Shown here in pieces: positions 43,038 to 52,015 of a stretch of DNA of 64,000 bases. Made by a program: the position numbers and the translations under genes. The stretch is from Herbidospora galbida (GTDB lineage Bacteria; Actinomycetota; Actinomycetes; Streptosporangiales; Streptosporangiaceae), in NCBI RefSeq assembly GCF_005233835.1, contig NZ_SZQA01000016.1, forward strand, positions 62,001-126,000, in the 5' to 3' direction. The stretch's first letter is position 1. Each line of letters starts with the position of its first letter. Under the pieces are notes generated by a model. The model was not told the origin of the DNA. It worked only from the letters and a program-made list of their open reading frames with translations, and made no database searches.

Positions 43038-44378
43038 GTGGGACTTCGCCTATACGATACTTTCAGCCGGTCGGTCCGCGATTTCTCCCCCCGAATTCCG
43101 GGAATCGCATCGATTTATCTCTGCGGCCCCACCGTCGTCGTCCCACCCCATGTCGGGCAAATACGCTCACAAGTGAACTTCGATATTCTGCACCGCTGGC
43201 TCTTATATTCCGGATATCGCGTTCTCTTCTGCCGCAACGTCACCGACATCGAAGACAAAATCATCAGCCGCTCGCTGTCCGAGGGCGTCCACTGGTGGCG
43301 GATCACCGACCCGGTCTACCGCTCCTTCGAGAGCACCTACGAGGCCCTCGGCTGCCTTCCGCCCAGCGTGGAGCCCCGGGCGACCGGCCACATCCCCGAG
43401 ATGCTGGAGCTGATCGAGCAACTGCTCGCCTCCGGCAACGCCTACACCGCCGACGGCGACGTGTATTTCTCGGTCTCCTCCTTCCCGGGCTACGGCGAAC
43501 TCTCCGGACAGCGCCCGAGCCAGATGCGCGGCGGCGAGGAACCCGGTCACGGCAAACGCGATCCCCGCGACTTCGCGCTCTGGAAAAGAGGCCGCCCCGG
43601 AGAACCCGTTTGGCACGCGCCATGGGGAGACGGCCGGCCCGGATGGCATCTGGAATGCTCGGCGATGGCGCGGAAATATCTGGGCGCCGAATTCGACATC
43701 CACGGCGGCGGGGCCAATCTCATTTTCCCGCACCACGAGAACGAGATCGCCCAGTCGCGCGCCGCCGGCGACGGTTTCGCGCGATTCTGGATTCACAACG
43801 GCCCGGTCACCCACCGGGGCGAGAAGATTCGCAAGGTGGCGAAGAACCCTCTGGCGGTGCACACGTTACTGCGGCGGATCAGGCCGGTGGAACTGCGCTA
43901 TTACCTGGCCGCCGCCCACTATCGGTCGCCGATGGAATTCTCGGTGGGGGCGGTGGAGGAGAGCGCGGTGGCGTACCGGCGGATCGAACGCTTCGTTCAC
44001 CGCGTGGCCGTCGGTGCGCCGGGCGAGCTTCCGCCGCAGTTCAGAGAGGCGATGGACCACGACCTGAATCTCCCGCAGGCCGTTTCGCTGATTCACGCGG
44101 CCGTCAATGAGGGGAACGCCGCCCACGATTCCGGCGACGTTCTCAAGGCGGCGCGGAAATGCGCCGAGGTAAGGGCGATGCTCGACGTGCTCGGCCTCGA
44201 TCCGATGAGCGCCCACTGGGCCAGGGAAACGCAGTTGCGGGAAGTCGCCGGGGCCGTGCTCGGTGTGGTCCGAAATCTCGCCGAGGCCAGCGCGGAGCGC
44301 GGCGAGTTCGAACGGGCCCGGATCATGCACCGGCAGATCGACACGGCACTCAAGATTCGACAGAGGGTTACGCTCTGA
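43038..44378 (+). CDS. Divergent cysteinyl-tRNA synthetase-like protein with degraded HIGH and KMSKS motifs
   Basis: A 446-residue class I synthetase of the CysRS family, near full length. The zinc site that selects cysteine is kept: Cys29 in YLCGPTV, Cys207 in WHLECSAM, His232 and Glu236 in HHENEIAQS. The two ATP motifs are changed: HIGH is HVGQ (residues 38-41) and KMSKS is KIRKV (263-267, in GEKIRKVAKN). NVTDIEDKI and FWIHNGPV are well conserved. It is thus unlikely to be the housekeeping enzyme; it may be a cysteine ligase, a regulatory paralogue, or a drug-insensitive copy. Codons in the first 100 residues contain unusually many A/T third positions. The nucleoside hydrolase gene starts 3 nt after its stop. 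MshC, the mycothiol homologue, keeps HIGH and KMSKS, so it is not MshC. Confidence 0.85.
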   Translation: MGLRLYDTFSRSVRDFSPRIPGIASIYLCGPTVVVPPHVGQIRSQVNFDILHRWLLYSGYRVLFCRNVTDIEDKIISRSLSEGVHWWRITDPVYRSFESTYEALGCLPPSVEPRATGHIPEMLELIEQLLASGNAYTADGDVYFSVSSFPGYGELSGQRPSQMRGGEEPGHGKRDPRDFALWKRGRPGEPVWHAPWGDGRPGWHLECSAMARKYLGAEFDIHGGGANLIFPHHENEIAQSRAAGDGFARFWIHNGPVTHRGEKIRKVAKNPLAVHTLLRRIRPVELRYYLAAAHYRSPMEFSVGAVEESAVAYRRIERFVHRVAVGAPGELPPQFREAMDHDLNLPQAVSLIHAAVNEGNAAHDSGDVLKAARKCAEVRAMLDVLGLDPMSAHWARETQLREVAGAVLGVVRNLAEASAERGEFERARIMHRQIDTALKIRQRVTL

Positions 44379-44381
44379 GGC

Positions 44382-45317
44382 GTGCCCGCACCAAAGAAGA
44401 TCCTCATTGACTGCGACCCCGGGATCGACGACGCACTGGCCCTCACCCTCGCCCACGGCTGCCCGGCGCTCGACCTCGTCGGGATCACCACGGTCGGCGG
44501 CAACGTCTCCCTGGAACTGACGACCCTCAACGCGCTCAAACTGCGGGAGTTCCTGGGATTCCCGTCGGTCCCCGTGGTCGCCGGCTCCGCCGGGGCGCTC
44601 GTCGCCAGCCGCATCGACGCCTCGGAGGTGCACGGCTTCGGCGGGCTGGGCGCGGCGGTGCTGCCGGAACCCCGCCTGAAGGCGACCGACGGGCACGCGG
44701 TCGACTTCATCGTCGACACCCTCTCGGCCTCCCCCGGCGAGATCTCCCTGGTCGCCGTCGGCCCTCTGACCAACATCGCCCTGGCGGTGCGCAGGGAACC
44801 CCGGATCACCGAGTGGGCCCGCGACTTCACGATCATGGGCGGGTCGTACACGCGGGGCAACCGCACCCCGGCGGCCGAGTTCAACATCGCGGCCGACCCG
44901 GAAGCGGCGGCGATCGTCTTCGGCGCCGGCTGGACGGTCAACCAGATCGGCCTGGACGTCAGCCTGACGGCCCTGGCCAACGGGCCGATCCTCGACCGGA
45001 TGCGGGACCTCGGACGGCTCGGCGGCGAGCTGCTGATCCCCAGCCTGGAGTTCTACGGCATGACGACGGCCCACGACGGCCCAGCGGTCCACGACGCCCT
45101 GGCGGTCGCCCATGTCGCCGACCCGAGCCTGTTCGAGTTCACGCCGGGCGTGGTCGACGTGGAGACGGCGGGCCGGTTCACGTCGGGGATGACGGTGATC
45201 GACTTCAACCTGCGCGGCCGCGTGCCGAACGCGAACGTGGCGAGGTCGATCGACGTGGACCGCTTCTGGGACCTCACTCTGTCGAGCTTCGCTCAGGTGG
45301 AGGCACGACTCCCTTAG
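44382..45317 (+). CDS. Inosine/uridine-preferring nucleoside hydrolase
   Basis: A 311-residue calcium-dependent N-ribohydrolase that splits nucleosides into base and ribose. The signature DCDPGIDDALAL is present near the N-terminus, GGNVSLELTTLNAL follows, and later AVGPLTNIA, AEFNIAADPEAA and THD-like AHDGPAVHDALAV. It starts with GTG 3 nt after the CysRS-like gene, so they form an operon. Its last 44 bp overlap the 3' end of the convergent NACHT gene. Confidence 0.93.
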   Translation: MPAPKKILIDCDPGIDDALALTLAHGCPALDLVGITTVGGNVSLELTTLNALKLREFLGFPSVPVVAGSAGALVASRIDASEVHGFGGLGAAVLPEPRLKATDGHAVDFIVDTLSASPGEISLVAVGPLTNIALAVRREPRITEWARDFTIMGGSYTRGNRTPAAEFNIAADPEAAAIVFGAGWTVNQIGLDVSLTALANGPILDRMRDLGRLGGELLIPSLEFYGMTTAHDGPAVHDALAVAHVADPSLFEFTPGVVDVETAGRFTSGMTVIDFNLRGRVPNANVARSIDVDRFWDLTLSSFAQVEARLP

Positions 45318-47466
45318 CCAGATGGTCCGAGAGGATCACATGGGGGAATCGGTAGCTCTTGCCGTCCCGCTGGAGGAGGCCGATGTCGGTGGCGTGGGAG
45401 ATGAACGCCCGGTAGCGGAAGGGCAACCGCCCCAGAACGGCCTGCACGATCCAGCCGCCGAGCCCGGCGACCCAGAAGAAGATCATGTAGCTCGGGACCA
45501 CCGAAGTGACGACGCCGGCCGCGAGCAGTCCCACCGCGCCCATCCCGCCGAAGAACGACACCGTCCCGGTCTCCGCATACGCGGCTCCGATCGCGATCCC
45601 GATGACGGCACCGGTCAAGGTCACGACGAAGACCTTTCCCCCGCCACTCACCTCGCCGGTCGGTGGCGAGCTCTCGTCCCTGTTCGCCAGCACGAAGGCC
45701 AACGGGACACCGATCCAGAGCCCGAGCATGAAACAGGCGTGCCCGGCGGGGTCGCCGGTGAGAAGTGCGAAGACCACACAGACCAGCCCCAACGCCAGGG
45801 CGACTCCCGCGGCGCGGACGTCGGAATCGTCGCCCGCGGTCCCGAGAGCGTAGATCGCGGACCCTGCGGACACCACGCCCAGGGCGCCGAAAAGGATCTT
45901 CTGGCCGGTGCCGCCCACGGACGCCATCATGATGTCGGCGGCGTAGATCAGCGCCCCTCCCCCCGCCCCCAGCACGACACCGGCGACGCCCGCGCGCACG
46001 CGGCTCAGGGGAGGTCCGGCCGTCCACCGCGGAGGGCCCTCCAGTCCTGAGGCGACCAGCACGAACACCCCGCTCCCGGCCAGGACCAGCCCACCCGCCA
46101 GACTCCACCCGATCCCGACGCTCCCGACCATCTTCCCGGCCACGATCGCCGACCAGATGCCTACCGCGATCGGTACCACGACCCCGTTGATCATCCTCTG
46201 GGTCGGCCGGTCCAACGCGGTCCACCAGCTCAACTCGGTGCCCACCAGCGCGGGCCCGGCGAGAGTACGCCGATTGGTCGAGGTCATCAGCCGCGCCACC
46301 TGCGTGATCCAGGTGAGCACCTGGGCCGGCGGGTACCGGCGCCGGCGATTGCGGCGCAGCTTCAGTACCTGGTCGACGAAGGAGCTCAGCAGCGCGTCAC
46401 GGTCCGGCGCGGTCGCCCCGGAACTGTTCGAGGCGACGATGAGGACGTAAAGCCAGAGCGGCGCCGTGATCAGGCCGAGCAGGGCGGGGTCGTCGTCGAC
46501 GGCCTGGTGGGCGAGCCGCAGCCGGCCCTCTCCCTGGGACAGATAGCTCAGCACCTGCTCTGAGGTGAGAGGGCGGATGACGACCGCGCCGCGCAGCAGG
46601 AACCGCTGGGACTCCGGCAGATCCTCGTATTCGGCCGCTCTGCTGCCGACGACGATCTGTACCTGCGGATAGCGGTCGTAGAGCGCGTTCACGCCGGCCA
46701 CGCAACGGGCCCGATACTCCTCCGGCACCTCGTCGAACCCGTCCAGGAGCAGGGCGAGGCGACCGTCCTTGAGCCACGCGTCGGCCACGCCGTCACCGAT
46801 GCCGTAGAGGGAGTCGATTCTGCGCAGCAGCCAGTCGCCCAGTTCGGGGAGCGACGAACGCCGGAAGAGCGACTGGCGGCTGACGGCCCAGTCGGCGAGT
46901 TCGACGACGACCGGCAGCGGTACGCGAGGCTGGTCGGTGCGGGCCAGCAGGGCCTCCGCGAGTTCGAGGATCATCGTGGTCTTGCCCGCGCCGGGCGATC
47001 CCAGGATGAGCATCGACCCGTCGAGATGGTCGTAGACGTCGAGCGGGCTCGCGCCCGGCGGCGGCTCCCACGGGTCCTCGCCTCGGGTGACATGCCAGGT
47101 ACGGGGTGGCGCCCCGACCGCGTCGGACACGGCGTCGAGGTCGAGCCGGGCGCGGGCGACGCGGACCAGTGACTGGTCGAGCCGCTGGGTCACGTAGCGG
47201 CGGATGTTGGCGATGGCGCGGGAGCGGAAGTCCGGGTGAACGTAACCCGCGATCCTGCCCTCGGGCCGCTTCTCCAGTGACTGAAGCACGGTGAAGACGA
47301 TCGCGGTCACGGCCAGCAGCCCCACCAGGGGCCAGATCCAGCCTTCATAGGGCTTGAGCCATGCCGGAGCCTCACCGCCCGTCGCGTAATTGATCACAAT
47401 CGGTAAGAGGACCAGGCCATCGGCCGCGGCCAGGACCAGCAGGACGGTCCGCCAGAACTTCGACAC
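45274..47466 (-). CDS. Membrane-anchored NACHT-domain ATPase (STAND family)
   Basis: A 730-residue protein. Two N-terminal membrane helices (about 6-25 and 42-62) precede a linker and the NACHT domain: Walker A GSPGAGKT (156-163), Walker B LALLLDGFDEVP (237-248), then VGSRAAEYEDLP as sensor 1. Residues about 415-690 hold some eight further hydrophobic helices, and the C-terminus (FRYRAFISHATDIGLLQRDG, then KSYRFPHVIL) looks like a small winged-helix module. Proteins of this kind act as switches; some bacterial NACHT proteins defend against phage, but this membrane architecture has no role I can name. It is transcribed alone and converges with the nucleoside hydrolase. Confidence 0.85.
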   Translation of the reverse strand: MSKFWRTVLLVLAAADGLVLLPIVINYATGGEAPAWLKPYEGWIWPLVGLLAVTAIVFTVLQSLEKRPEGRIAGYVHPDFRSRAIANIRRYVTQRLDQSLVRVARARLDLDAVSDAVGAPPRTWHVTRGEDPWEPPPGASPLDVYDHLDGSMLILGSPGAGKTTMILELAEALLARTDQPRVPLPVVVELADWAVSRQSLFRRSSLPELGDWLLRRIDSLYGIGDGVADAWLKDGRLALLLDGFDEVPEEYRARCVAGVNALYDRYPQVQIVVGSRAAEYEDLPESQRFLLRGAVVIRPLTSEQVLSYLSQGEGRLRLAHQAVDDDPALLGLITAPLWLYVLIVASNSSGATAPDRDALLSSFVDQVLKLRRNRRRRYPPAQVLTWITQVARLMTSTNRRTLAGPALVGTELSWWTALDRPTQRMINGVVVPIAVGIWSAIVAGKMVGSVGIGWSLAGGLVLAGSGVFVLVASGLEGPPRWTAGPPLSRVRAGVAGVVLGAGGGALIYAADIMMASVGGTGQKILFGALGVVSAGSAIYALGTAGDDSDVRAAGVALALGLVCVVFALLTGDPAGHACFMLGLWIGVPLAFVLANRDESSPPTGEVSGGGKVFVVTLTGAVIGIAIGAAYAETGTVSFFGGMGAVGLLAAGVVTSVVPSYMIFFWVAGLGGWIVQAVLGRLPFRYRAFISHATDIGLLQRDGKSYRFPHVILSDHLAKGVVPPPERSSTE

Positions 47467-47531
47467 ACCCCACTATCGCTACACGGAATTAACACGTCAC
47501 GCGTTGCACGGAAGTTCGCCTGAGTTACATT

Positions 47532-47541
47532 TTGTCGACAA
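47532..47541. promoter_or_regulatory. Palindrome TTGTCGACAA before the cysteine-hydrolase remnant
   Basis: A perfect 10-bp palindrome, 18 bp before the ATG at 47560, of the kind bound by GntR/FadR-type regulators. It would control the remnant and atzF together. Confidence 0.5.
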
Positions 47542-47559
47542 TCGACGGAAGGCGAGCCG

Positions 47560-47793
47560 ATGTATCTCGAACCCGCGGCGCGCGTGCTCGCGCAGGCGCG
47601 GGAGAAGGGCTTCACCGTGATCCACACGCGTGAGGGCCATCGCGCGGACCTGTCCGACTGCCCGCCGATCGGTGATCCGGGGCCGCAGGGCCGGATCCTC
47701 GTGCGCGGCGAACCGGGCTGGGAGATCGTCCCGGAGGTCGCGCCCGTCGAGATCGCCTCCTCCGAGGCGTTCCTCAAGGCACTGGAGGGCTAG
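47560..47793 (+). pseudogene. Remnant of a biuret/ureidoacrylate-type cysteine hydrolase
   Basis: A 77-codon frame whose product aligns from memory with the middle of isochorismatase-like cysteine hydrolases: [45 protein letters not shown], and the tail [11 protein letters not shown]. Full-length members have about 230 residues. The N-terminal catalytic Asp region, about 15-20 residues after CPP, and about 95 residues after APVE (with the catalytic Lys and Cys) are missing, all without breaking the frame. A good ribosome site (GGAAGG, 7 nt spacing) and promoter palindrome remain, and its TAG overlaps the GTG of atzF (TAGTG). It cannot be an active enzyme; it may persist as a translation leader for atzF. 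Confidence 0.8.
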
Positions 47794-49466
47794 TGGATCT
47801 GCAGATTCCGGCGCTGAAGGCGGCGTACGCGAACGGCCTGCACCCCCGTGAGGTCGTCGCCGAGGTCTATCGCAGGATCAAGGCCAGGGGTGACGACGGC
47901 GTCTGGATCAGTCTCCGGTCGGAGGAGGAGACCCTCGCCGGCCTGCCCGACGATCCCGATCTGCCCCTCTACGGCATCCCCTTCGCCGTCAAGGACAACA
48001 TCGACGTCGCCGGAATGCCCACGACGGTCGCCTGTCCCGACTTCGCCTACCTGCCCGAGCGGTCGGCGCCGCTCGTCGACCGGCTGGTCGGCGCGGGGGC
48101 GGTCCTGATCGGCAAGAACAACCTCGACCAGTTCGCCACGGGGCTGTCGGGCTCCCGCAGCCCCTACGGCTCGGTGGAGTCGCCGCTGGTGAAGGGGCTG
48201 ATCTCCGGGGGATCGTCGTCGGGGTCGGCGGTGGCGGTGAGCGCGGGGCTGGTCAGTTTCTCGATCGGGACCGACACGGCGGGGTCGGGTCGGGTGCCGG
48301 CGGTGATGACCGGGACCGTCGGGCTCAAGCCGTCGAAGGGGCTGGTCAGCACGCTGGGGGTGGTCCCGGCCTGCGCGTCGCTCGACTGTCCGAGCGTGTT
48401 CTCGCTGAACGTCCACGACGCCCGGACGGTCCTGGAGATCATCCAGGGGTACGAGCAGGACGACCCCTGGTCCCGGCGATTCGACCGCGACACGACGCCC
48501 ATCAGGAAGATCGGCGTCATCCGGGGTGACGAGAACTGGACCGAGGTGCTGACCAGACTCGAAGACCTCGGCTACGAGCTCGTCGACGTCGACATCGCGC
48601 CGTTCCTCGAAGCCGGGCGGCTGCTCTACGAGGGGCCGTGGGTGGCCGAGCGGTGGAGCGTGCTCGGGCCGTTCGTCGAGGCCCATCCCGAGTCCCTGCA
48701 CCCCGTCACCGCGGCGGTATTGAAGAGCGGGAGCGGCGTCACCGGGGCGGAGACCTTCCGGGGCCTGCACCGGCTCAGGGCGCTCATGGCCGAAACCCGC
48801 CGGACCTGGGCCGCGGTCGACGCCATCGCCGTGCCGACCGTCCCGAGGACGTTCACGCTCGCCGAGATGGCCGAAGACCCGATCGCCAGGAACTCCGTCC
48901 TGGGCACCTACACGACCTTCGCCAACCTCCTCGATCTGGCCGGGATCGCCGTCCCGGCCGGCTTCACGTCCGCGGGCAGACCGCACGGCGTCACCCTGCT
49001 GGCCCCCGCAGGCGCCGACGGTCCGCTCGCGGACGCGGCCGAACGTTTCCACACGGGCCGGGCGGGGGCCACGCCGTACCGGGTCAGGACCGGCAGGACA
49101 CTGCTGGCCGTGGTGGGGGCGCACCGGACCGGCCATCCGCTGCATCCGGAGCTGCGGGCGCTCGGCGCCACCTCGGCGGGCCTCGCCCATACGGCCGGGG
49201 CCTACCGGCTCTACGATCTCGGCGACCGCCCCGGCATGGTCCGGACGACGGACGGCGCGTCCATCGAGGTCGAGCTCTTCCACCTCGACGCGGCCGGGCT
49301 GGGCGGGCTGCTCACGAGGATCCCGCCACCCCTCGGGCTCGGCTCGGTCGAGCTCGACGACGGGACCCACGTCGTCGGGTTCCTCTGCGAGGCCCACGCG
49401 GTCGCGGACGCCCCGGACATCACGGGTTACGGCTCCTGGCCGGGCTACGTGAACGCCCGGCCGTAA
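47793..49466 (+). CDS. atzF: Allophanate hydrolase AtzF
   Basis: A 557-residue amidase-signature enzyme that splits allophanate to carbon dioxide and ammonia. The Ser-cisSer-Lys machinery is visible: AVKDNIDVAG (Lys), GGSSSGSAVAV (cis-Ser) and TDTAGSGRVPA (nucleophile Ser). The C-terminal 130 residues (AYRLYDLGDRPGMVRT, IPPPLGLGSVEL) are the allophanate-hydrolase-specific domain. No urea carboxylase gene is near, so allophanate would come from biuret, whose hydrolase is the decayed gene just upstream. The GTG start depends on coupling to that remnant. Confidence 0.95.
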   Translation: MDLQIPALKAAYANGLHPREVVAEVYRRIKARGDDGVWISLRSEEETLAGLPDDPDLPLYGIPFAVKDNIDVAGMPTTVACPDFAYLPERSAPLVDRLVGAGAVLIGKNNLDQFATGLSGSRSPYGSVESPLVKGLISGGSSSGSAVAVSAGLVSFSIGTDTAGSGRVPAVMTGTVGLKPSKGLVSTLGVVPACASLDCPSVFSLNVHDARTVLEIIQGYEQDDPWSRRFDRDTTPIRKIGVIRGDENWTEVLTRLEDLGYELVDVDIAPFLEAGRLLYEGPWVAERWSVLGPFVEAHPESLHPVTAAVLKSGSGVTGAETFRGLHRLRALMAETRRTWAAVDAIAVPTVPRTFTLAEMAEDPIARNSVLGTYTTFANLLDLAGIAVPAGFTSAGRPHGVTLLAPAGADGPLADAAERFHTGRAGATPYRVRTGRTLLAVVGAHRTGHPLHPELRALGATSAGLAHTAGAYRLYDLGDRPGMVRTTDGASIEVELFHLDAAGLGGLLTRIPPPLGLGSVELDDGTHVVGFLCEAHAVADAPDITGYGSWPGYVNARP

Positions 49467-49511
49467 CATCCGGCGGCATCGCGCGAAACATCGGTTTCCT
49501 ACGCTCCGGAC

Positions 49512-51041
49512 ATGGCGGACATATTCGACTCATATGCCCTGGCCGAAGCATGGGACGAGATGTTCGAGCGGCCGGGGACGCCCCGGCCGCCGTATCAAGG
49601 GCTGTTCGCGGCCCTGCAACCCCTCGGGGCCGACGAGCTCCGGTTCCGGGCCGACCAGCTGGCCCGGGTGTTCACCGACCGGGGGGTGACCTTCGACTAC
49701 GCCGGCGAGGAGCGCCCATTCCCGCTCGATCTGATCCCCCGCGTCATCGACGCCGCCGAGTGGGACCTGATCGCCCGCGCGGTCCGGCAGCGGGTGCGCA
49801 CGCTGGAGGCCTTCCTCGCCGACGTGTACGGCGGCCGCCAGATCTTCCACGACGGGGTCGTGCCGTGGTCGCTCCTGCACAGCTCCCCCCACTTCCACCG
49901 GATGGCCGACGGGATCAGACCGGCGAACGGGGTCCGCGTCCACATCGCGGGCGTCGACATCATCCGCGACGAGGTGGGCGCCTTCCGGGTGCTGGAGGAC
50001 AACGTCCGCACCCCGAGCGGCGTGAGCTACGTCCTGGAGAACCGGCTGGCGATGATGCGCACGCTCCCCGCGCTGTTCACCGAGCAGCGGGTGCGGGCGG
50101 TCGACGAATACCCGGCCCGGCTGCTGGCCGCCCTCCGGCGGGCCGCGCCCACGGCGATCAACGACCCGACGGTCGTCGTGCTCACCCCGGGCGTCTACAA
50201 CGCCGCCTACTTCGAGCACGCGCTGCTGGCCCGGCTGATGGGCGTGGAGCTGGTCGAGGGCCGTGACCTGGTCTGCGAGAACAACCGCGTCTACATGGTC
50301 ACCACGCACGGCAAGCGGCCGGTGCACGTCATCTACCGGCGGGTCGACGACGACTACCTCGACCCGCTGCACTTCCGGCCCGACTCGACCCTCGGCTGCC
50401 CGGGGCTGCTGAACGCCGCCCGCGCCGGCACGGTCGCCATCGCCAACGCGGTCGGCAACGGGGTGGCCGACGACAAGCTGCTCTACACGTACGTGCCGGA
50501 CCTGATGAAGTACTACCTCGGCGAGACGCCGCTGATCACCAACGTGGAGACCTACCGGCTGGAGGACGCCGACACCCTCGAATGGGTGCTCGGCAACCTC
50601 GGCGACCTGGTGCTCAAGCCCGTCGACGGGGCGGGCGGCAAGGGCATCGTCATCGGCCCCCGGGCCGCCGACGAGACGCTCGGGACGCTGAAGGAGAACG
50701 TACAGAGAGATCCGCGGGGGTGGATCGCCCAGCGGCCGGTGGCCCTGTCGACCTCGCCCGCCCTGATCGGCGACCTGCCCCGGCCCCGGCACATCGACCT
50801 GCGGCCGTTCGCGGTCAACGACGGCGACGACGTCTGGCTGCTGCCGGGCGGCCTCACCCGGGTCGCGCTGCCGGAGGGCGAGCTGGTCGTGAACTCCAGC
50901 CAGGGCGGCGGCTCCAAGGACACGTGGGTGCTGTCGGAGCCGGGGCCGCGCATCCCGCACGTGGTGACCGGCGGCCACCAGCCCCCGGCGCACTGGCAAC
51001 CGAGCCGCAACGCCGCCTGGGACGGGGAGAGCGAACAGTGA
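49512..51041 (+). CDS. Circularly permuted ATP-grasp protein (DUF404/DUF407 type)
   Basis: A 509-residue predicted amide-bond-forming ligase. Blocks include PFPLDLIPRVIDAAEWDLIA, FLADVYGGRQIFHDG, GVDIIRDEVGAFRVLEDN, LVLKPVDGAGGKGIVIGP (ATP-grasp core) and VNSSQGGGSKDTWVL. These proteins occur with an alpha-E protein and a transglutaminase-like protein, as here; published comparative analysis of ATP-grasp amidoligases predicts a peptide synthesis or modification system, without a proven product. Its stop overlaps the GTG of the alpha-E gene (GTGA). Confidence 0.92.
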   Translation: MADIFDSYALAEAWDEMFERPGTPRPPYQGLFAALQPLGADELRFRADQLARVFTDRGVTFDYAGEERPFPLDLIPRVIDAAEWDLIARAVRQRVRTLEAFLADVYGGRQIFHDGVVPWSLLHSSPHFHRMADGIRPANGVRVHIAGVDIIRDEVGAFRVLEDNVRTPSGVSYVLENRLAMMRTLPALFTEQRVRAVDEYPARLLAALRRAAPTAINDPTVVVLTPGVYNAAYFEHALLARLMGVELVEGRDLVCENNRVYMVTTHGKRPVHVIYRRVDDDYLDPLHFRPDSTLGCPGLLNAARAGTVAIANAVGNGVADDKLLYTYVPDLMKYYLGETPLITNVETYRLEDADTLEWVLGNLGDLVLKPVDGAGGKGIVIGPRAADETLGTLKENVQRDPRGWIAQRPVALSTSPALIGDLPRPRHIDLRPFAVNDGDDVWLLPGGLTRVALPEGELVVNSSQGGGSKDTWVLSEPGPRIPHVVTGGHQPPAHWQPSRNAAWDGESEQ

Positions 51042-52015
51042 GAGAACTGCTCAGCCGCATCGCCGAGACGCTGTACTGGATCGGCCGGTACGTCGAACGC
51101 TCCGACGACATCGCCCGCCTGCTCGACGTCTCCCTGCACCGCACCCTCGGCGACGACGAGGACTGGTCGACGGTGCTGGCCATCCTCGGCCACGAGGGCG
51201 GCGACAACCCGACGACCGAGACGATGATCCAGCGTCTGGCCTACGACTCGGCCACGCCGAGCTCGATCGCCGGCTGCGTCAGGGCGGCCAGGGAGAACGC
51301 GCGCGGGGTGCGCGAGATCATCTCCAGCGAGGTCTGGGAGTGCCTCAACGTCACCTGGAACGAGCTGCCGATCCGCCAGATCGGGGCCGAGCGGCTCGGC
51401 CCGCACGGCTATCTCCGGTACGTCCGCGAGCGCGCCGCCCTGTTCTCGGGGCTGGCCGACGCGACCATGAGCCGCGACGACGGCTGGCTGTTCATCGTGC
51501 TGGGCCGCAGCCTGGAGCGGGTCGACATGACCGCCCGCCTGCTGGCCGTGCACGGCGAGGTGCTGCCCAGCGAGTTCGCGCCGCACTCGGAGTCGACCGG
51601 CTGGAAGGCGCTGCTGGAGGCGTGCGGGGCCGACGAGTCGTTCACCCGGACCCACCGGGGCGACGCGAAGCGGGTGCTGGAGTTCCTCCTCCTCGACCGG
51701 CTCTTCCCCCGCTCGGTCATGCACGCCCTCACCACGGCCGAGCAGTGCCTGGCCGAGCTCAGCCCCAACCAGGGCAGGGCGGGCATGAGCGACCCGGCGC
51801 GGGCGGCCATCGGGCGGGTCCGGATGGCGCTGGAGTACGCCGACACGGCGGGCCTCGAAGAGCAGCTGCCCGAGCTGCTGATCACCCTCCAGGCGGCCTG
51901 CGTGATCGCCTCGGAGGGGTTGACGGAACGGTTCTTCCAGCACGTGTCGACGGTGCGCTGGGAGCTGGGCGTGCAGGCGCTGGGAGGTGCGGTGTGGAAA
52001 CCGGCTGGCGTGTGA
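51038..52015 (+). CDS. Alpha-E domain protein
   Basis: A 325-residue all-helical protein of the alpha-E family (COG2307). It begins RELLSRIAETLYWIGRYVER and contains SDDIARLLDVSLHRTLGDDE, WNELPIRQIGAERLG, FIVLGRSLERVDMTARLL and VLEFLLLDRLFPRSV. It is always linked to the circularly permuted ATP-grasp gene and probably forms a complex with it; no catalytic residues are known. Overlaps on both sides (GTGA with the ligase; 22 bp with the transglutaminase gene) show tight coupling. Confidence 0.92.
   Translation: MRELLSRIAETLYWIGRYVERSDDIARLLDVSLHRTLGDDEDWSTVLAILGHEGGDNPTTETMIQRLAYDSATPSSIAGCVRAARENARGVREIISSEVWECLNVTWNELPIRQIGAERLGPHGYLRYVRERAALFSGLADATMSRDDGWLFIVLGRSLERVDMTARLLAVHGEVLPSEFAPHSESTGWKALLEACGADESFTRTHRGDAKRVLEFLLLDRLFPRSVMHALTTAEQCLAELSPNQGRAGMSDPARAAIGRVRMALEYADTAGLEEQLPELLITLQAACVIASEGLTERFFQHVSTVRWELGVQALGGAVWKPAGV

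Noticed and set aside
41896-43176. Extra small plus-strand genes around 41.9-43.2 kb (other than the 96-residue gene)
   Set aside because: They lack ribosome sites, overlap the regulator gene antisense or the promoter of the CysRS-like gene, and have no protein-like composition.
43038-44378. Mycothiol ligase MshC, with the PIG-L protein at 54158 as MshB
   Set aside because: MshC keeps the HIGH and KMSKS motifs, which are degraded here; the PIG-L protein belongs to a different subgroup by its C-terminus and is 10 kb away.
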